The notes under the pieces are model-generated. The model saw only the letters and a list, made by a program, of their open reading frames with translations. It did no database searches and was not told the DNA's origin. From Cellulomonas iranensis NBRC 101100 = JCM 18110 (lineage in GTDB: Bacteria; Actinomycetota; Actinomycetes; Actinomycetales; Cellulomonadaceae), in assembly GCF_001552375.1 (NCBI RefSeq), contig NZ_BCRB01000009.1:1-64000 (forward strand): a DNA stretch of 64,000 nt, given 5' to 3'. Position 1 is the stretch's first letter. Each line of letters begins with the position of its first letter. Position numbers and translations under genes: made by a program. Shown here piece after piece: positions 45,628 to 53,180 of this stretch.

Positions 45628-46191
45628 GTGAGAAAGCGAAGCTCTTCGATCCGCACGCTGCTCTCGGTGGTTGCTGTGGCCGTGGGTCTGGTGTTGATCG
45701 GTCCAGGTGTTGCGCACGGTGCCGAGAAGGTGCTGAGCGTCACGCCGTACGCGCAGGAGAAGTCCAACTGGTGCTGGGCGGCGGCATCGAAGATGATCGT
45801 GAAGTTTCAGACAGGCAAGGTCGTCCCCCAGTGCACGCTGGTGAAGAACGGCAAGGGCACGTCCGCGTGCGCCAACGTGACGGGGACGAAATCGAACGTC
45901 ACGAACGCTCTGTCGAAGAACGGGGTGAACCCCGGTGTCGAGCGCCAGCTCGACTGGGGGACCGTCGTCGGCGAGATGAACTCGAGTCGCCCCGTGTACA
46001 GCTCGATCATCTGGTCCAGCGGTGGCGGGCACGCCCACGTCATCCGGGGCTACTACGACACCGGGTACTCCTATGGCGTCTCGTACGTGGATCCTCAGTC
46101 GGGGACCACCACGTCGAGGGAATGGGGCAGCTACGTGTCCAACTCGTCGTGGAAGACGGGCACCGGCCTGATCCACCTGACGAAGAAGTGA
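45628..46191 (+). CDS. Secreted papain-like cysteine protease, AvrRpt2/C39-like
   Basis: The 187-residue protein has a signal peptide (residues 1-31) and a compact papain-like domain. Catalytic residues can be read: Gln43 (oxyanion hole) in YAQEKSNWCWAA, nucleophile Cys49, His135 in GGGHAHVIRGY and Asp155 in YVDPQSG. The NWCWAAA pattern is that of the AvrRpt2-type papain-like family and C39-like peptidases. It would cleave proteins or peptides outside the cell. It starts at GTG 45628, 30 bp after the lipoprotein gene, and ends 8 bp before the next gene, so the three probably form one operon. Substrate is unknown. Confidence 0.85.
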   Translation: MRKRSSSIRTLLSVVAVAVGLVLIGPGVAHGAEKVLSVTPYAQEKSNWCWAAASKMIVKFQTGKVVPQCTLVKNGKGTSACANVTGTKSNVTNALSKNGVNPGVERQLDWGTVVGEMNSSRPVYSSIIWSSGGGHAHVIRGYYDTGYSYGVSYVDPQSGTTTSREWGSYVSNSSWKTGTGLIHLTKK

Positions 46192-46199
46192 GGGAGACC

Positions 46200-46940
46200 A
46201 TGGCGTCCCGTGTTCGTGTGTTGCCAGTCGTAGTCACGGTGCTGGTCCTCGGACTGATGGTGCCACCCGCCGCTGCAGCGGCAGAGGCGCCTGACGAGGT
46301 CGCCACGTGGTTCGCCCACGAGGCTCCGCGGGTGGCGGGGGACGTGCTGGAGGAGCGTGCCGTCGACATCGATCCGTCGGCCGTCCGGACGAGTGACTTT
46401 GCCGTCGGTGAACCCGTGGCGCTGCATCGATGGAGCCAGGAGTTCGTCGACGGTGAGTCGCTCGAGCCGCTGGTGGTCAGCGGTGAATGGGCAGCCCCTC
46501 TGTACCGTGACGGGTCGGTCGTGGGCACCATCGCCGCGACGCTGGAGACGGGCTCAGTCCGGTTCTCCTACGTCGACGACGACGCGGACGCGGGGCGCGC
46601 TCTGGCAGCTCACCCCTCGGCGCCCGTCGTGCAGGACCCGCGGCTCGGCGGTCTCCTCGCGGTCGAGCAGGACGGAGCGGTCGAGGATCTGTCGCGCGGT
46701 GCAGGTGCAGCCCTGGAAGAGGTCGGGGACATCCAGGAGCTGCGGTCCGCCGTGCTTGAGGCTCACGAACCGGACCTTCAGGCCTTCCCGGCTGACGGTG
46801 GCTCCGGTGGCGCCCGTGACGATGGCGGCCTGAGGGCTGCGGCCGGTCTCGTGCTAGTCGTCGGCGGCCTTGCGGCGCTGACGCGTCAGCGGTCCCTCGG
46901 GTCCGTTGCCCGACGATCGAAGGGTCGACCCGTGATGTGA
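46200..46940 (+). CDS. Exported, C-terminally membrane-anchored protein of unknown function
   Basis: ATG at 46200 follows GGGAG and gives 246 residues. A signal peptide covers residues 1-27. The domain from about 30 to 200 alternates strands and helices (PVALHRWSQEFVDG and APLYRDGSVVGTI), a pattern like propeptide or inhibitor domains of secreted proteases. A C-terminal helix (GLVLVVGGLAALTR) with a basic tail would anchor it, without an LPxTG motif. Coming 8 bp after the cysteine protease, it may be a partner, inhibitor or docking protein for it. That is inference from context and pattern only. Confidence 0.7.
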   Translation: MASRVRVLPVVVTVLVLGLMVPPAAAAAEAPDEVATWFAHEAPRVAGDVLEERAVDIDPSAVRTSDFAVGEPVALHRWSQEFVDGESLEPLVVSGEWAAPLYRDGSVVGTIAATLETGSVRFSYVDDDADAGRALAAHPSAPVVQDPRLGGLLAVEQDGAVEDLSRGAGAALEEVGDIQELRSAVLEAHEPDLQAFPADGGSGGARDDGGLRAAAGLVLVVGGLAALTRQRSLGSVARRSKGRPVM

Positions 46941-47011
46941 CCCGCGTGGACGTCGGCGCGGGGACGAGCCGATGATCCATCACGCGTCCGCGGTTCTCGT
47001 GCCCCGGAACG

Positions 47012-47051
47012 CCGCGAGCCGCCCCGCCGGTGACGGCGGGACGGCTCGCGG
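47012..47051. terminator. Strong hairpin next to the tRNA-derived attachment site
   Basis: Seventeen base pairs with one mismatch plus a closing pair around a GTGA loop. It would end transcripts of the gene at 46200. It also lies directly downstream of the original minus-strand tRNA end, so it may be that tRNA's terminator. Confidence 0.75.
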
Positions 47052-47054
47052 TGG

Positions 47055-47084
47055 TGGTGCGCCCGAAAGGATTCGAACCTTCGA
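47055..47084 (-). other. 3' tRNA fragment: attachment site at the left end of the integrated element
   Basis: Read on the minus strand, the segment gives a T-arm (GAAGG, loop TTCGAAT, CCTTT), the acceptor 3' half CGGGCGC, discriminator A and an encoded CCA. There is no matching D-arm, anticodon arm or GCGCCCG 5' half within the next 100 bp, so only the 3' end of a tRNA gene is present. The acceptor sequence resembles actinobacterial tRNA-Arg. The integrase gene starts about 150 bp to the right. Confidence 0.75.
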
Positions 47085-47230
47085 TGAGTGCATGCAGGAG
47101 CACGCGGGATGCGGCAGGTTTACAGCGTTGACCTGCGAAGATGTAGACATCGCTCGGCAAGAGGTGGCAGGCTGCGGCAGCGCGCGGAACGTTCTTCTGG
47201 CACGCAACTGGCACGACCGCGAACGAGGTG

Positions 47231-48328
47231 ATGATGGGCCGGCGAGACTTCGGATCGGTGCGCAAGCTCCCCTCGGGGCGGTACCAAGCTCGCTACCAGC
47301 TGCCTGGCGGATCGACCTCGGTCACGGCGCCGGACACGTTCCGCACGAAGATCGAGGCCACGGCGTGGCTCGCGAAGCAGCGGGCTGCGATCGGCGAGGG
47401 TCGGATCAACCCCGCCGCCGTCACCACGACGCTCGGCGAGTACGCCGACTCCTGGCTCCAGGCCCGGGACCTCAAGGCCACGACCAGGACGCTCTACCGG
47501 CGGCAGTACGCGAAGGCCATCGAGCCGCACTGGGGCGCGATCCGGCTCGGCGACATCACCCCTGCTGCTGTGTCGGCCTGGTACTCCACCCTCCTGGTCG
47601 AGCGGCCGACAGAGCGTGCGCACGTATACGCGCTGTTCCGGACGATCCTCAACACGGCGTGGCGTGACGACCTCATCGCCGCGAACCCGTGCCGCGTGCA
47701 GGGCGGAGGTGCCGTGAAGGGGCGCTCCAAGGCGATCCGGCCGGCGTCGCTCGCGGAGCTCGAGGCCCTCGTGGCCGCGCTCGACGAGAGGTGGCGGCCG
47801 CTCGTCATGCTCGGCGCCTGGTGCGCCCTGCGCTTCGGCGAGGCGACCGAGCTGCGCCGCGGTGACATCGACCTTGCCGCCGGGCTCGTGCGCGTTCGCC
47901 GGGGCGTCACATGGATGACAGGTGAGCCGCACGTCGACACCCCCAAGAGCGCAGCCGGGCTCCGCGACGTTGCGATCCCTCCGCACCTCACTCCGATGCT
48001 GAGCACGCACCTGGCCGATCATGTCGCCGCGGGTCGACGTGCGCTGCTGTTCCCCCTCGAGCCCGGGGGACTCGTGCAGGTCTCGCCTCATCGGTTCCGG
48101 CCACTGTTCGCCGCCGCTCGTTCCGCGGCTGGGCGCGAGGACCTCACGTTCCATGCGCTGCGACACACGGGGGCTGTGCTCGCCGCCGCGACGGGAGCCA
48201 CGGTCGCCGAGCTCATGGCTCGCCTCGGACACGCGACGCCCGCCATGGCGATGCGGTACCAGCACGCCGCGGCAGACCGCGATCGTGTCATCGCGGACGC
48301 GCTGTCGCGCATGATCAACGAAGGGTAG
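47231..48328 (+). CDS. int: Tyrosine recombinase (phage-type integrase)
   Basis: The 365-residue integrase has an N-terminal arm-binding region (DFGSVRKLPSGRYQARY), a SAM-like core-binding domain (about 70-165) and a catalytic domain. Catalytic residues visible are Arg in CALRFGEATEL, His-x-x-Arg in HALRHTG and the nucleophile Tyr in MRYQHAA. It would catalyse insertion at the tRNA 3' end beside it. Starts at 47228, 47231 and 47234 are all possible behind GAGG; 47231 is used. Upstream, inverted repeats (GATGT/ACATC at 47140-47151 and GCAGGT/ACCTGC at 47114-47136) may be arm or regulator sites. Confidence 0.93.
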   Translation: MMGRRDFGSVRKLPSGRYQARYQLPGGSTSVTAPDTFRTKIEATAWLAKQRAAIGEGRINPAAVTTTLGEYADSWLQARDLKATTRTLYRRQYAKAIEPHWGAIRLGDITPAAVSAWYSTLLVERPTERAHVYALFRTILNTAWRDDLIAANPCRVQGGGAVKGRSKAIRPASLAELEALVAALDERWRPLVMLGAWCALRFGEATELRRGDIDLAAGLVRVRRGVTWMTGEPHVDTPKSAAGLRDVAIPPHLTPMLSTHLADHVAAGRRALLFPLEPGGLVQVSPHRFRPLFAAARSAAGREDLTFHALRHTGAVLAAATGATVAELMARLGHATPAMAMRYQHAAADRDRVIADALSRMINEG

Positions 48329-48524
48329 TCAGAGTGGACTGAGGTGATGCGCAGTCACCTCGTTGATGTAGCAAGAATTGCTGCTACACGTAGCCACAGC
48401 CTTTCGGGTGAATCCGCAAGCTGCGACGTGTCGCACATTGACTTGCGGCCACTTGCAGTCCAAGAATAATCCCAAGGCGGCGATCGGCCGCTCAGCACCT
48501 CGACGACGCGGGAGCAGCAAGACC

Positions 48525-48737
48525 ATGAATTCGAGCCCTCGGCAGCCGCTCCTCACAGTGGCTGACGTCGCTCGGCAACTCGGCGTGCACCCCGAGACGG
48601 CCCGCAAACTGGCACGTCAGGGCCGCATCCGGGCCGCGAAGTTCGGCGGTCGGACATCCCCGTACCGCTTCCGTCAGTCTGCGGTGGACGAGTTCATCGC
48701 CATGCAGGAAGCGCGAATCCGGCGAGGTGCCGTGTAG
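48525..48737 (+). CDS. Small HTH protein, excisionase/MerR-like
   Basis: The 70-residue protein has one winged HTH of the helix_turn_helix 17/excisionase type. The pattern TVADVARQLGVHPETARKLAR, then GRIRAAKFGG and YRFRQSAVDEFI, is typical of Xis and small actinophage regulators. It lies directly after the integrase and probably directs excision or regulates the integrase. ATG at 48525 follows GGAGCAG. The 197 bp between int and this gene contain an inverted repeat TGTAGCA/TGCTACA (48367-48388) that could be its target. Confidence 0.8.
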   Translation: MNSSPRQPLLTVADVARQLGVHPETARKLARQGRIRAAKFGGRTSPYRFRQSAVDEFIAMQEARIRRGAV

Positions 48738-48753
48738 TACCACACAAGAAATC

Positions 48754-48787
48754 GGCTCCGTCCAGTGCGCCAACACCGGACGGAGCC
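48754..48787 (+). terminator. Terminator-like hairpin after the excisionase-like gene
   Basis: Ten-bp perfect arms GGCTCCGTCC and GGACGGAGCC with a 14-nt loop, 17 bp after the stop codon. Confidence 0.7.
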
Positions 48788-48817
48788 TAGGAATCACCTG
48801 AGGAAGCAGGTAACCCC

Positions 48818-49321
48818 ATGAACGACATTGTGTCATCCAGCACGTCCGCGGCCAAGTCCAGCGGATCGCCCGTCCTCCCGGACATCGCCGCCCCGGAGGT
48901 GGCCGCGTGGGAGCGGCTCGTCGACGCCCATGCCGGTGGCGAGTTCACGAGGGCGGGCGACGCCGACCCGTTCATCCGTGTCCCGCGCCCAGTCTGGGCG
49001 GACCCGGAGATCTGGAACGGCGAGACCACGGGCTCGCACCACGACCGGTGGTGGAGGTCGACGCCCGTCGCGATCCCGTTCGCCTCCGACCGCGATCGCC
49101 CCGTTGCCCCTGGGATGGTTCAGCACGCCACCTACGGGGTCCTTGCCATGCGCCCGGCTATCGCGGGGGCTGACCTCGTCGAGGTGCGGATCCAGCACCC
49201 CGGCAGCGGCCCCAGCTCGCGGTTGACCATGTCGCCGGCGAACGCCCGGCGCGTTGCTGACGCCATCCTTGCCGCAGCCCGACTCCTCGACCCTCACGAG
49301 GAGTTCGACCAGGCCGGCTGA
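48818..49321 (+). CDS. Hypothetical element protein (167 aa)
   Basis: A 167-residue soluble protein with a Trp-rich middle (VWADPEIWNGETTG and HHDRWWRS) and a C-terminal helix (SPANARRVADAILAAARLL). No family is recognised. AGGAAGCAGG precedes ATG 48818 at good spacing, and a 16-bp-arm terminator follows at 49331, so it forms a single-gene unit in the control region of the element. The role cannot be inferred. Confidence 0.7.
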   Translation: MNDIVSSSTSAAKSSGSPVLPDIAAPEVAAWERLVDAHAGGEFTRAGDADPFIRVPRPVWADPEIWNGETTGSHHDRWWRSTPVAIPFASDRDRPVAPGMVQHATYGVLAMRPAIAGADLVEVRIQHPGSGPSSRLTMSPANARRVADAILAAARLLDPHEEFDQAG

Positions 49322-49330
49322 CCAGTACCG

Positions 49331-49373
49331 CTGACGCGCTCGCCCTGGCCTCCACGCAGGGCGAGCGCGTCAG
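49331..49373 (+). terminator. Terminator after the 167-aa hypothetical gene
   Basis: Sixteen-bp perfect arms (CTGACGCGCTCGCCCT and its complement) with an 11-nt loop, 9 bp after the stop. Confidence 0.82.
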
Positions 49374-49585
49374 CGCGTCGCCCCCAGGGGAGCGCGATCA
49401 GCGCAAGGCGCGTTGCAGCGCGCTACAGAATGCGCGAACTCTTTCTTCGATCTGGACCGCCGCTGACCTGCGACGAGTGATACGCGCCCCTTCGCATACG
49501 TTCGCAAGGGGGTGGCTTCGCCTGTGCGGGATGCGGCACATTGCGGAAACTAGCCTCCCGCCGGCTCCGGAACTGAGGAGAGTTC

Positions 49586-49780
49586 ATGCCTGACGCGACC
49601 GAGCAGCAGACGCAGTGGATGACCATCCGCGAGGTGCAGGGCGTGCTCCGTGTGTCGGAGCGAACCGTCCGCAGCATGCTGGCAGACGGGCGGCTCCGGG
49701 GTTTCCGCCTCGCAGGAAGCAATCGAGTCCGCGTTCGTCGCGAGGACGTCGACGCGGTGTTCATCGACCACGCGCGATGA
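49586..49780 (+). CDS. Excisionase-like HTH DNA-binding protein
   Basis: The 64-residue protein has the helix_turn_helix 17 pattern: MTIREVQGVLRVSERTVRSML, then DGRLRGFRLAGSNRVRVRREDVDAVF. This is the compact MerR-like fold of excisionases and DNA-modification helper proteins. GAGGAGA lies 5 bp before ATG 49586. A TTCGCA direct repeat and TAGCCT -10-like box lie just upstream. Two such proteins in one element suggest one is Xis and the other a regulator; which is which is unclear. Confidence 0.82.
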   Translation: MPDATEQQTQWMTIREVQGVLRVSERTVRSMLADGRLRGFRLAGSNRVRVRREDVDAVFIDHAR

Positions 49781-49985
49781 ACGGGCTGCAGAGCCCTGTG
49801 CTCCTCAACAGCGGGCAGTGATGATCTCCAGCCTCCTGACCTGCGAACAGGCCGCGATCGCACTCCCTGAGCGGGTCGTCGGGACGCGGATTCCGGCGCG
49901 CCAGTCGGCCAGCTGACGCTGGCGTCTGACACCCCCGCAGCAGGCTGCACGTGTCATTGCATCTGCACACCGAAAGGACTCACCG

Positions 49986-50207
49986 GTGTCTCATCAACTG
50001 CCGCCCCCGGCGGTCGCTCGCCAGATCCGCATCGAGGCCGGACTGTCCCGCGAGAACCTGGCACAACGGATCCCGTGCTCCGCCGCCTCGGTCAGGCGCT
50101 GGGAGGAAGGCGAGAGCAGCCCGAACGGTCTCCTGCGCGAGCGGTACGTCAGCGAGCTACGAAGGCTCCGAGCCCAGCCTCCCGCATGGTGGGGAGGCCC
50201 CGCGTGA
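49986..50207 (+). CDS. XRE-family HTH regulator
   Basis: The 73-residue protein is one Cro/C1-type HTH (IRIEAGLSRENLAQRI, then CSAASVRRWEEGESSP), the standard fold of phage repressors and activators. It begins at GTG 49986 behind AAAGGA and overlaps the next gene by 4 bp (GTGA). It opens a run of five genes joined by 4-bp overlaps up to the RepA-like ATPase, so it may control replication of the element. Confidence 0.85.
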   Translation: MSHQLPPPAVARQIRIEAGLSRENLAQRIPCSAASVRRWEEGESSPNGLLRERYVSELRRLRAQPPAWWGGPA

Positions 50208-50488
50208 GCGAGACCTACCTCCCGACGGAAGACGGCTGGGTGTCGGCCAACCTTGACGCCGCTCTCGACACCCTCGTCGCAGAGGGACGACCGTTCACCG
50301 CGGACGACCTCCACGCAGAGCGCTTCGGCATCCCCGGCATCCGCCCCGGAGACGTCGGCGCAGCCTTTCGCCGCGCCCGAGCACGTCACGACCTCCGCGT
50401 CACCGACTACACGGCCTCTCGGCGCCCCTCGCGACACCACTCCCTGCTCCGCGTCTGGGCACCCACGCGACGAGAGACCGAGCGATGA
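50204..50488 (+). CDS. Hypothetical protein, winged-helix-like (94 aa)
   Basis: A 94-residue soluble protein, joined to its neighbours by GTGA and ATGA overlaps. The pattern LDTLVAEGRPFTADDL, then ERFGIPGIRPGDVGAAFRRARARH, and RRPSRHHSLLRVW at the end suggest a small winged helix as found in phage replication regions. No family is assigned. Confidence 0.7.
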   Translation: MSETYLPTEDGWVSANLDAALDTLVAEGRPFTADDLHAERFGIPGIRPGDVGAAFRRARARHDLRVTDYTASRRPSRHHSLLRVWAPTRRETER

Positions 50489-50874
50489 GGACGTACACCG
50501 CCCCCAGCGCCTACTGCGGCCCCGCGCTGGGCGAGATGACCCCGCGAGCCCGAGCCATCGCCTTGGACTGGTACGCGACCGGCTACGAGCACGGCCTCCT
50601 CGCCGGGCACCAGCAGGCAGACGCCGAGCACCACGGCCGCTGGGAGGAAGCCGCCGCCGTCGCACGCTACCTCAGCGCGCGCCCGCCCTTCAGCGACCTC
50701 GCCGACACCCGCGGGCAACCCGCACGCGCACAGGCCCAACGGCACCTCCTCGAGGTCCGGGGCATCACCCCGCCCAGGGCTGACCCTCCAGAGTCCCCGC
50801 CGTACGTCGACGACAAGGAGATCGCGCGATGCCTCGCGTCGTGGTCCACGGGAGACCGAGAGGCAGCAGCATGA
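50485..50874 (+). CDS. Hypothetical protein (129 aa)
   Basis: A 129-residue soluble protein with ATGA overlaps on both sides. The N-half is helical with the pattern ALDWYATGYEHGLLAGHQQAD, which recurs in small actinophage proteins of unknown role. The C-half is polar and probably extended. No function is evident beyond its place in the replication-region operon. Confidence 0.7.
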   Translation: MRTYTAPSAYCGPALGEMTPRARAIALDWYATGYEHGLLAGHQQADAEHHGRWEEAAAVARYLSARPPFSDLADTRGQPARAQAQRHLLEVRGITPPRADPPESPPYVDDKEIARCLASWSTGDREAAA

Positions 50875-51248
50875 CGGTGACGATTGACGACTTCGACGAC
50901 TTCAACCCGCACTGGCCGCAGCCGCCAGCCTGGTTCACCACAGCAGCTGATTCCGCGCTGGCGTCGTGGCTGCGCGACGAGCTCACACCGTGCGGACACG
51001 ACGCCGACACCCCCTTCATCGACACGGGACGAGCTGCCCTCCTCTGCGGCGCGTGCATGGTCCAGCACGTCGCCCACCACCTGGTCCTGAAGGGTGCCGC
51101 CAATCCCAGCGCACCCCGAGCCTTGGCCGGACAGTCCTGCGGCGCGTGCAACGAGCGGGCCACCCGCTTGCCCTACACCCTGTTCCGTCGCCTCAACGTC
51201 TTCGTCGTCATCGGCGCCTGCGACCGCCACGGGCAGGCCGACGCGTGA
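50871..51248 (+). CDS. Hypothetical Cys-rich protein (125 aa), possible zinc binding
   Basis: ATG at 50871 overlaps the previous stop (ATGA), and the stop overlaps the next start (GTGA). An in-frame ATG at 50829 is less likely because it lies inside the previous gene. Cysteines in TPCGHD, LLCGACM, QSCGAC and GACDRHG, with nearby His, form CxxC-like pairs suited to binding one or two zinc ions. It is encoded directly before the RepA-like ATPase and may act with it on DNA; no family is recognised. Confidence 0.72.
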   Translation: MTVTIDDFDDFNPHWPQPPAWFTTAADSALASWLRDELTPCGHDADTPFIDTGRAALLCGACMVQHVAHHLVLKGAANPSAPRALAGQSCGACNERATRLPYTLFRRLNVFVVIGACDRHGQADA

Positions 51249-52519
51249 CCACCACAGGCCACGACACACCCACCCGAGACCCCGCCGCGCTGCCGACCTC
51301 CTGGCAGCCCGCCGACCTCGCCGACACGGTTGCCGGGCTCCTCGGCGGAACGATCGCCCGCCCGGCGCCGACCATCGGGTACGTCACGAACGGGCTGGCG
51401 TTGTTCTACCCCGGGAAGGTCAACGGCATCGCTGGCGAGTCCGGATCGGGCAAGTCCTGGACTGCGCTCCTCGTCTGCGCCCAGCAGATCACCGACGGCG
51501 AGCACTCCCTCTACATCGACTTCGAGGACGACGCCGCCTCGATCGTCGCGCGACTCCTCGACATGGGCGCCGCCCCCGAGGCCATCGTGGCGCGCTTCCA
51601 CTACGTGCACCCCCACGAGCGCTTCGACGTCGTCGCCACCGAAGCCGTCGCCGCGCTCCTCGACACCCACCACCCCACGGTCGCCGTCATCGACTCCACC
51701 GGCGAAGCGCTCTCCCTCGACGGCCTGCGACCCAACGAGGACGACGACGTCGCTCGCTGGTTCCGCAACCTCCCCGCCGGGATGGCCGCACGCGGACCCG
51801 CCGTCATCGTCCTCGACCACGTCACTAAGGCCGACGACTCCGGGCTCTGGCCCATCGGCTCCCAGCGCAAGCGCGCCGCGATCTCCGGCGCCCAGTACAT
51901 GCAGCGCGCCGGACGCCCCTTCGCCAAGGGTCACCCCGGCGAAGCCGTCCTCATCTGCGCGAAGGACCGTCACGGCACCTACCGGATCAACCAGCGTGTC
52001 GCCCGACTGACCGTCGACCCCGATGGCGACCAGGTCACCGTCCAGCTCGTCACGGCCGACAACCCCACGGCCGACGCTGCCGGCTTCCGTCCCACCACGC
52101 TCATGAAGCGCGTCAGCGACGCACTCGCGGCTGCACCCGAGCCCTTGACCACCCGAGCCATCCGAGAGCGCGTCAACGGCAAGAGCACCGCCATCGCCGC
52201 CGCCACCGACGCCCTCATCCGCGAGGGCAACGTCACCACCGCCCCCGGACCCCGCGGAGCGACCCTCCATCACCTCCACCACCCATACGACGACGGGAAC
52301 CACTCGACCCCCGCCACCGGCTCCGAACGACCGGTGACTGGTTCCCGTCTTAGGGACGGGAAACGGGAACCAGTCACCCCACCGGTTCCCGGAACCGGTG
52401 GGGAACCAGTCAGGAACCAGGAACCAGGAGCCTGCTGCCCCACCTGCGCCGAACCCCTTAACACCCCAGGAGCAACCACACGATGCCGACCACACCACAC
52501 ACCCGGAGGAGCCCCATGA
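51245..52519 (+). CDS. RecA-like AAA ATPase of the RepA/AAA_25 type (replicative helicase candidate)
   Basis: The 424-residue protein begins at GTG 51245 (4-bp overlap). The RecA-like core spans about residues 30-270. It has Walker A GESGSGKS, an acidic strand SLYIDFEDD, the Walker B-like strand VAVIDST and a PAVIVLDHVTK strand typical of RepA-type hexameric helicases. A C-terminal winged-helix segment (LTTRAIRERVNGKSTAIAAATDALI) follows. A low-complexity tail encoded by repeat DNA ends in a Cys pair (CCPTCAEPL). It is the most likely replication initiator or helicase of the element. Iteron-like repeats occur inside its own 3' end. Confidence 0.83.
   Translation: MTTTGHDTPTRDPAALPTSWQPADLADTVAGLLGGTIARPAPTIGYVTNGLALFYPGKVNGIAGESGSGKSWTALLVCAQQITDGEHSLYIDFEDDAASIVARLLDMGAAPEAIVARFHYVHPHERFDVVATEAVAALLDTHHPTVAVIDSTGEALSLDGLRPNEDDDVARWFRNLPAGMAARGPAVIVLDHVTKADDSGLWPIGSQRKRAAISGAQYMQRAGRPFAKGHPGEAVLICAKDRHGTYRINQRVARLTVDPDGDQVTVQLVTADNPTADAAGFRPTTLMKRVSDALAAAPEPLTTRAIRERVNGKSTAIAAATDALIREGNVTTAPGPRGATLHHLHHPYDDGNHSTPATGSERPVTGSRLRDGKREPVTPPVPGTGGEPVRNQEPGACCPTCAEPLNTPGATTRCRPHHTPGGAP
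52333..52427. repeat. Dense inverted and direct repeats inside the 3' end of the RepA-like gene
   Basis: A perfect 16-bp inverted repeat has arms at 52333-52348 and 52363-52378, with a competing inner hairpin (52342-52349 with 52355-52362). A 13-bp-arm palindrome with one central base spans 52377-52403. The 12-mer GGGAACCAGTCA occurs at 52365 and 52401 and inverted at 52335. GGAACCA is repeated at 52413 and 52420. Confidence 0.9.
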
Positions 52520-52620
52520 CCCACCACAACCACCCCCAGCGACACCGACGAGAACCCTCCGCGCCCTCACGTCGACGACGTCGGGGACGGCGTCACCTCA
52601 TGAGGGGGGCGACCTCATGA
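52516..52620 (+). CDS. Micro-ORF encoding a 34-aa Arg/His-rich peptide
   Basis: ATG at 52516 overlaps the stop of the RepA-like gene (ATGA) and has GGAGGA 6 bp upstream, one of the best ribosome sites in the element. Its stop overlaps the next ATG (ATGA at 52617). The peptide is strongly basic (QRHRREPSAPSRRRRRGRRH) and could bind nucleic acid, or the frame may serve only to couple translation of its neighbours. Confidence 0.5.
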   Translation: MTHHNHPQRHRREPSAPSRRRRRGRRHLMRGATS

Positions 52621-53180
52621 GCAGCCTCAGGCTGTCGTCGCAGTGCACGGCCACGTCGAAGCGGACGGGGCAGCGCTGCGGGCAGATGGTTCTCGGCGGT
52701 GGGGTGTGCAAGTGGCACGGGGCCACTGCCGCGGTGCGGGCTAACCAGGAGGCTCGCGTCATGCGGATCCGGGCGCAGGCCTACGGGGAGGTCGAGGAGC
52801 GGACGCCGGCTGAGCGGCTGCTCGCTGGCTCACGTTCGCTGGACGACACCCTGCAGCGCCTTGAGGCGTTGGCCGCGGAGCAGGACGGCGCGGACCCCGT
52901 GCTGCTGAAGGAGATCCGTGCGGCCGCCGAGTCGTCGGGGCGGATGGCGAAGTTGGTCCAGGACGCCGGCCTTGATGAGCGTCGGCTGCAGCTGGCAGAG
53001 CGGGAGCAGGCGGACCTCGGTGCCGTGGTGGTGCTCACGCTGGCGGCGTTCGGGCTGGAAGCGGATGCCGCCGTTGTGCGACAGACGGTGGCCGCGGCGG
53101 TGGAGCGGGTGCAGGCGGGGGACTCGTCGCCGCTCCCGCTGGCGCAGGTGCTCGAACTGACGAAGGCAGACGAGTCGTGA
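52617..53180 (+). CDS. Phage protein with N-terminal Cys/His zinc motif, possible small terminase
   Basis: The 187-residue protein starts at ATG 52617 behind a G-rich ribosome site. The first 40 residues hold a Cys/His cluster (SSQCTATSKRTGQRCGQM then GGVCKWHGATA), a signature often found in proteins encoded next to terminase genes of actinophages. The rest is helical (RLEALAAEQDGADPVLLKEI and RRLQLAEREQADLGAVVV), as expected for a small terminase oligomerisation region. The large terminase lies 9.5 kb away, so the assignment is tentative. It overlaps the next gene by 4 bp. Confidence 0.6.
   Translation: MSSLRLSSQCTATSKRTGQRCGQMVLGGGVCKWHGATAAVRANQEARVMRIRAQAYGEVEERTPAERLLAGSRSLDDTLQRLEALAAEQDGADPVLLKEIRAAAESSGRMAKLVQDAGLDERRLQLAEREQADLGAVVVLTLAAFGLEADAAVVRQTVAAAVERVQAGDSSPLPLAQVLELTKADES

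Noticed and set aside
47055-47160. Complete tRNA gene on the minus strand
   Set aside because: T-arm and acceptor 3' half are present, but no D-arm, anticodon arm or matching 5' acceptor strand exists in the adjoining sequence.
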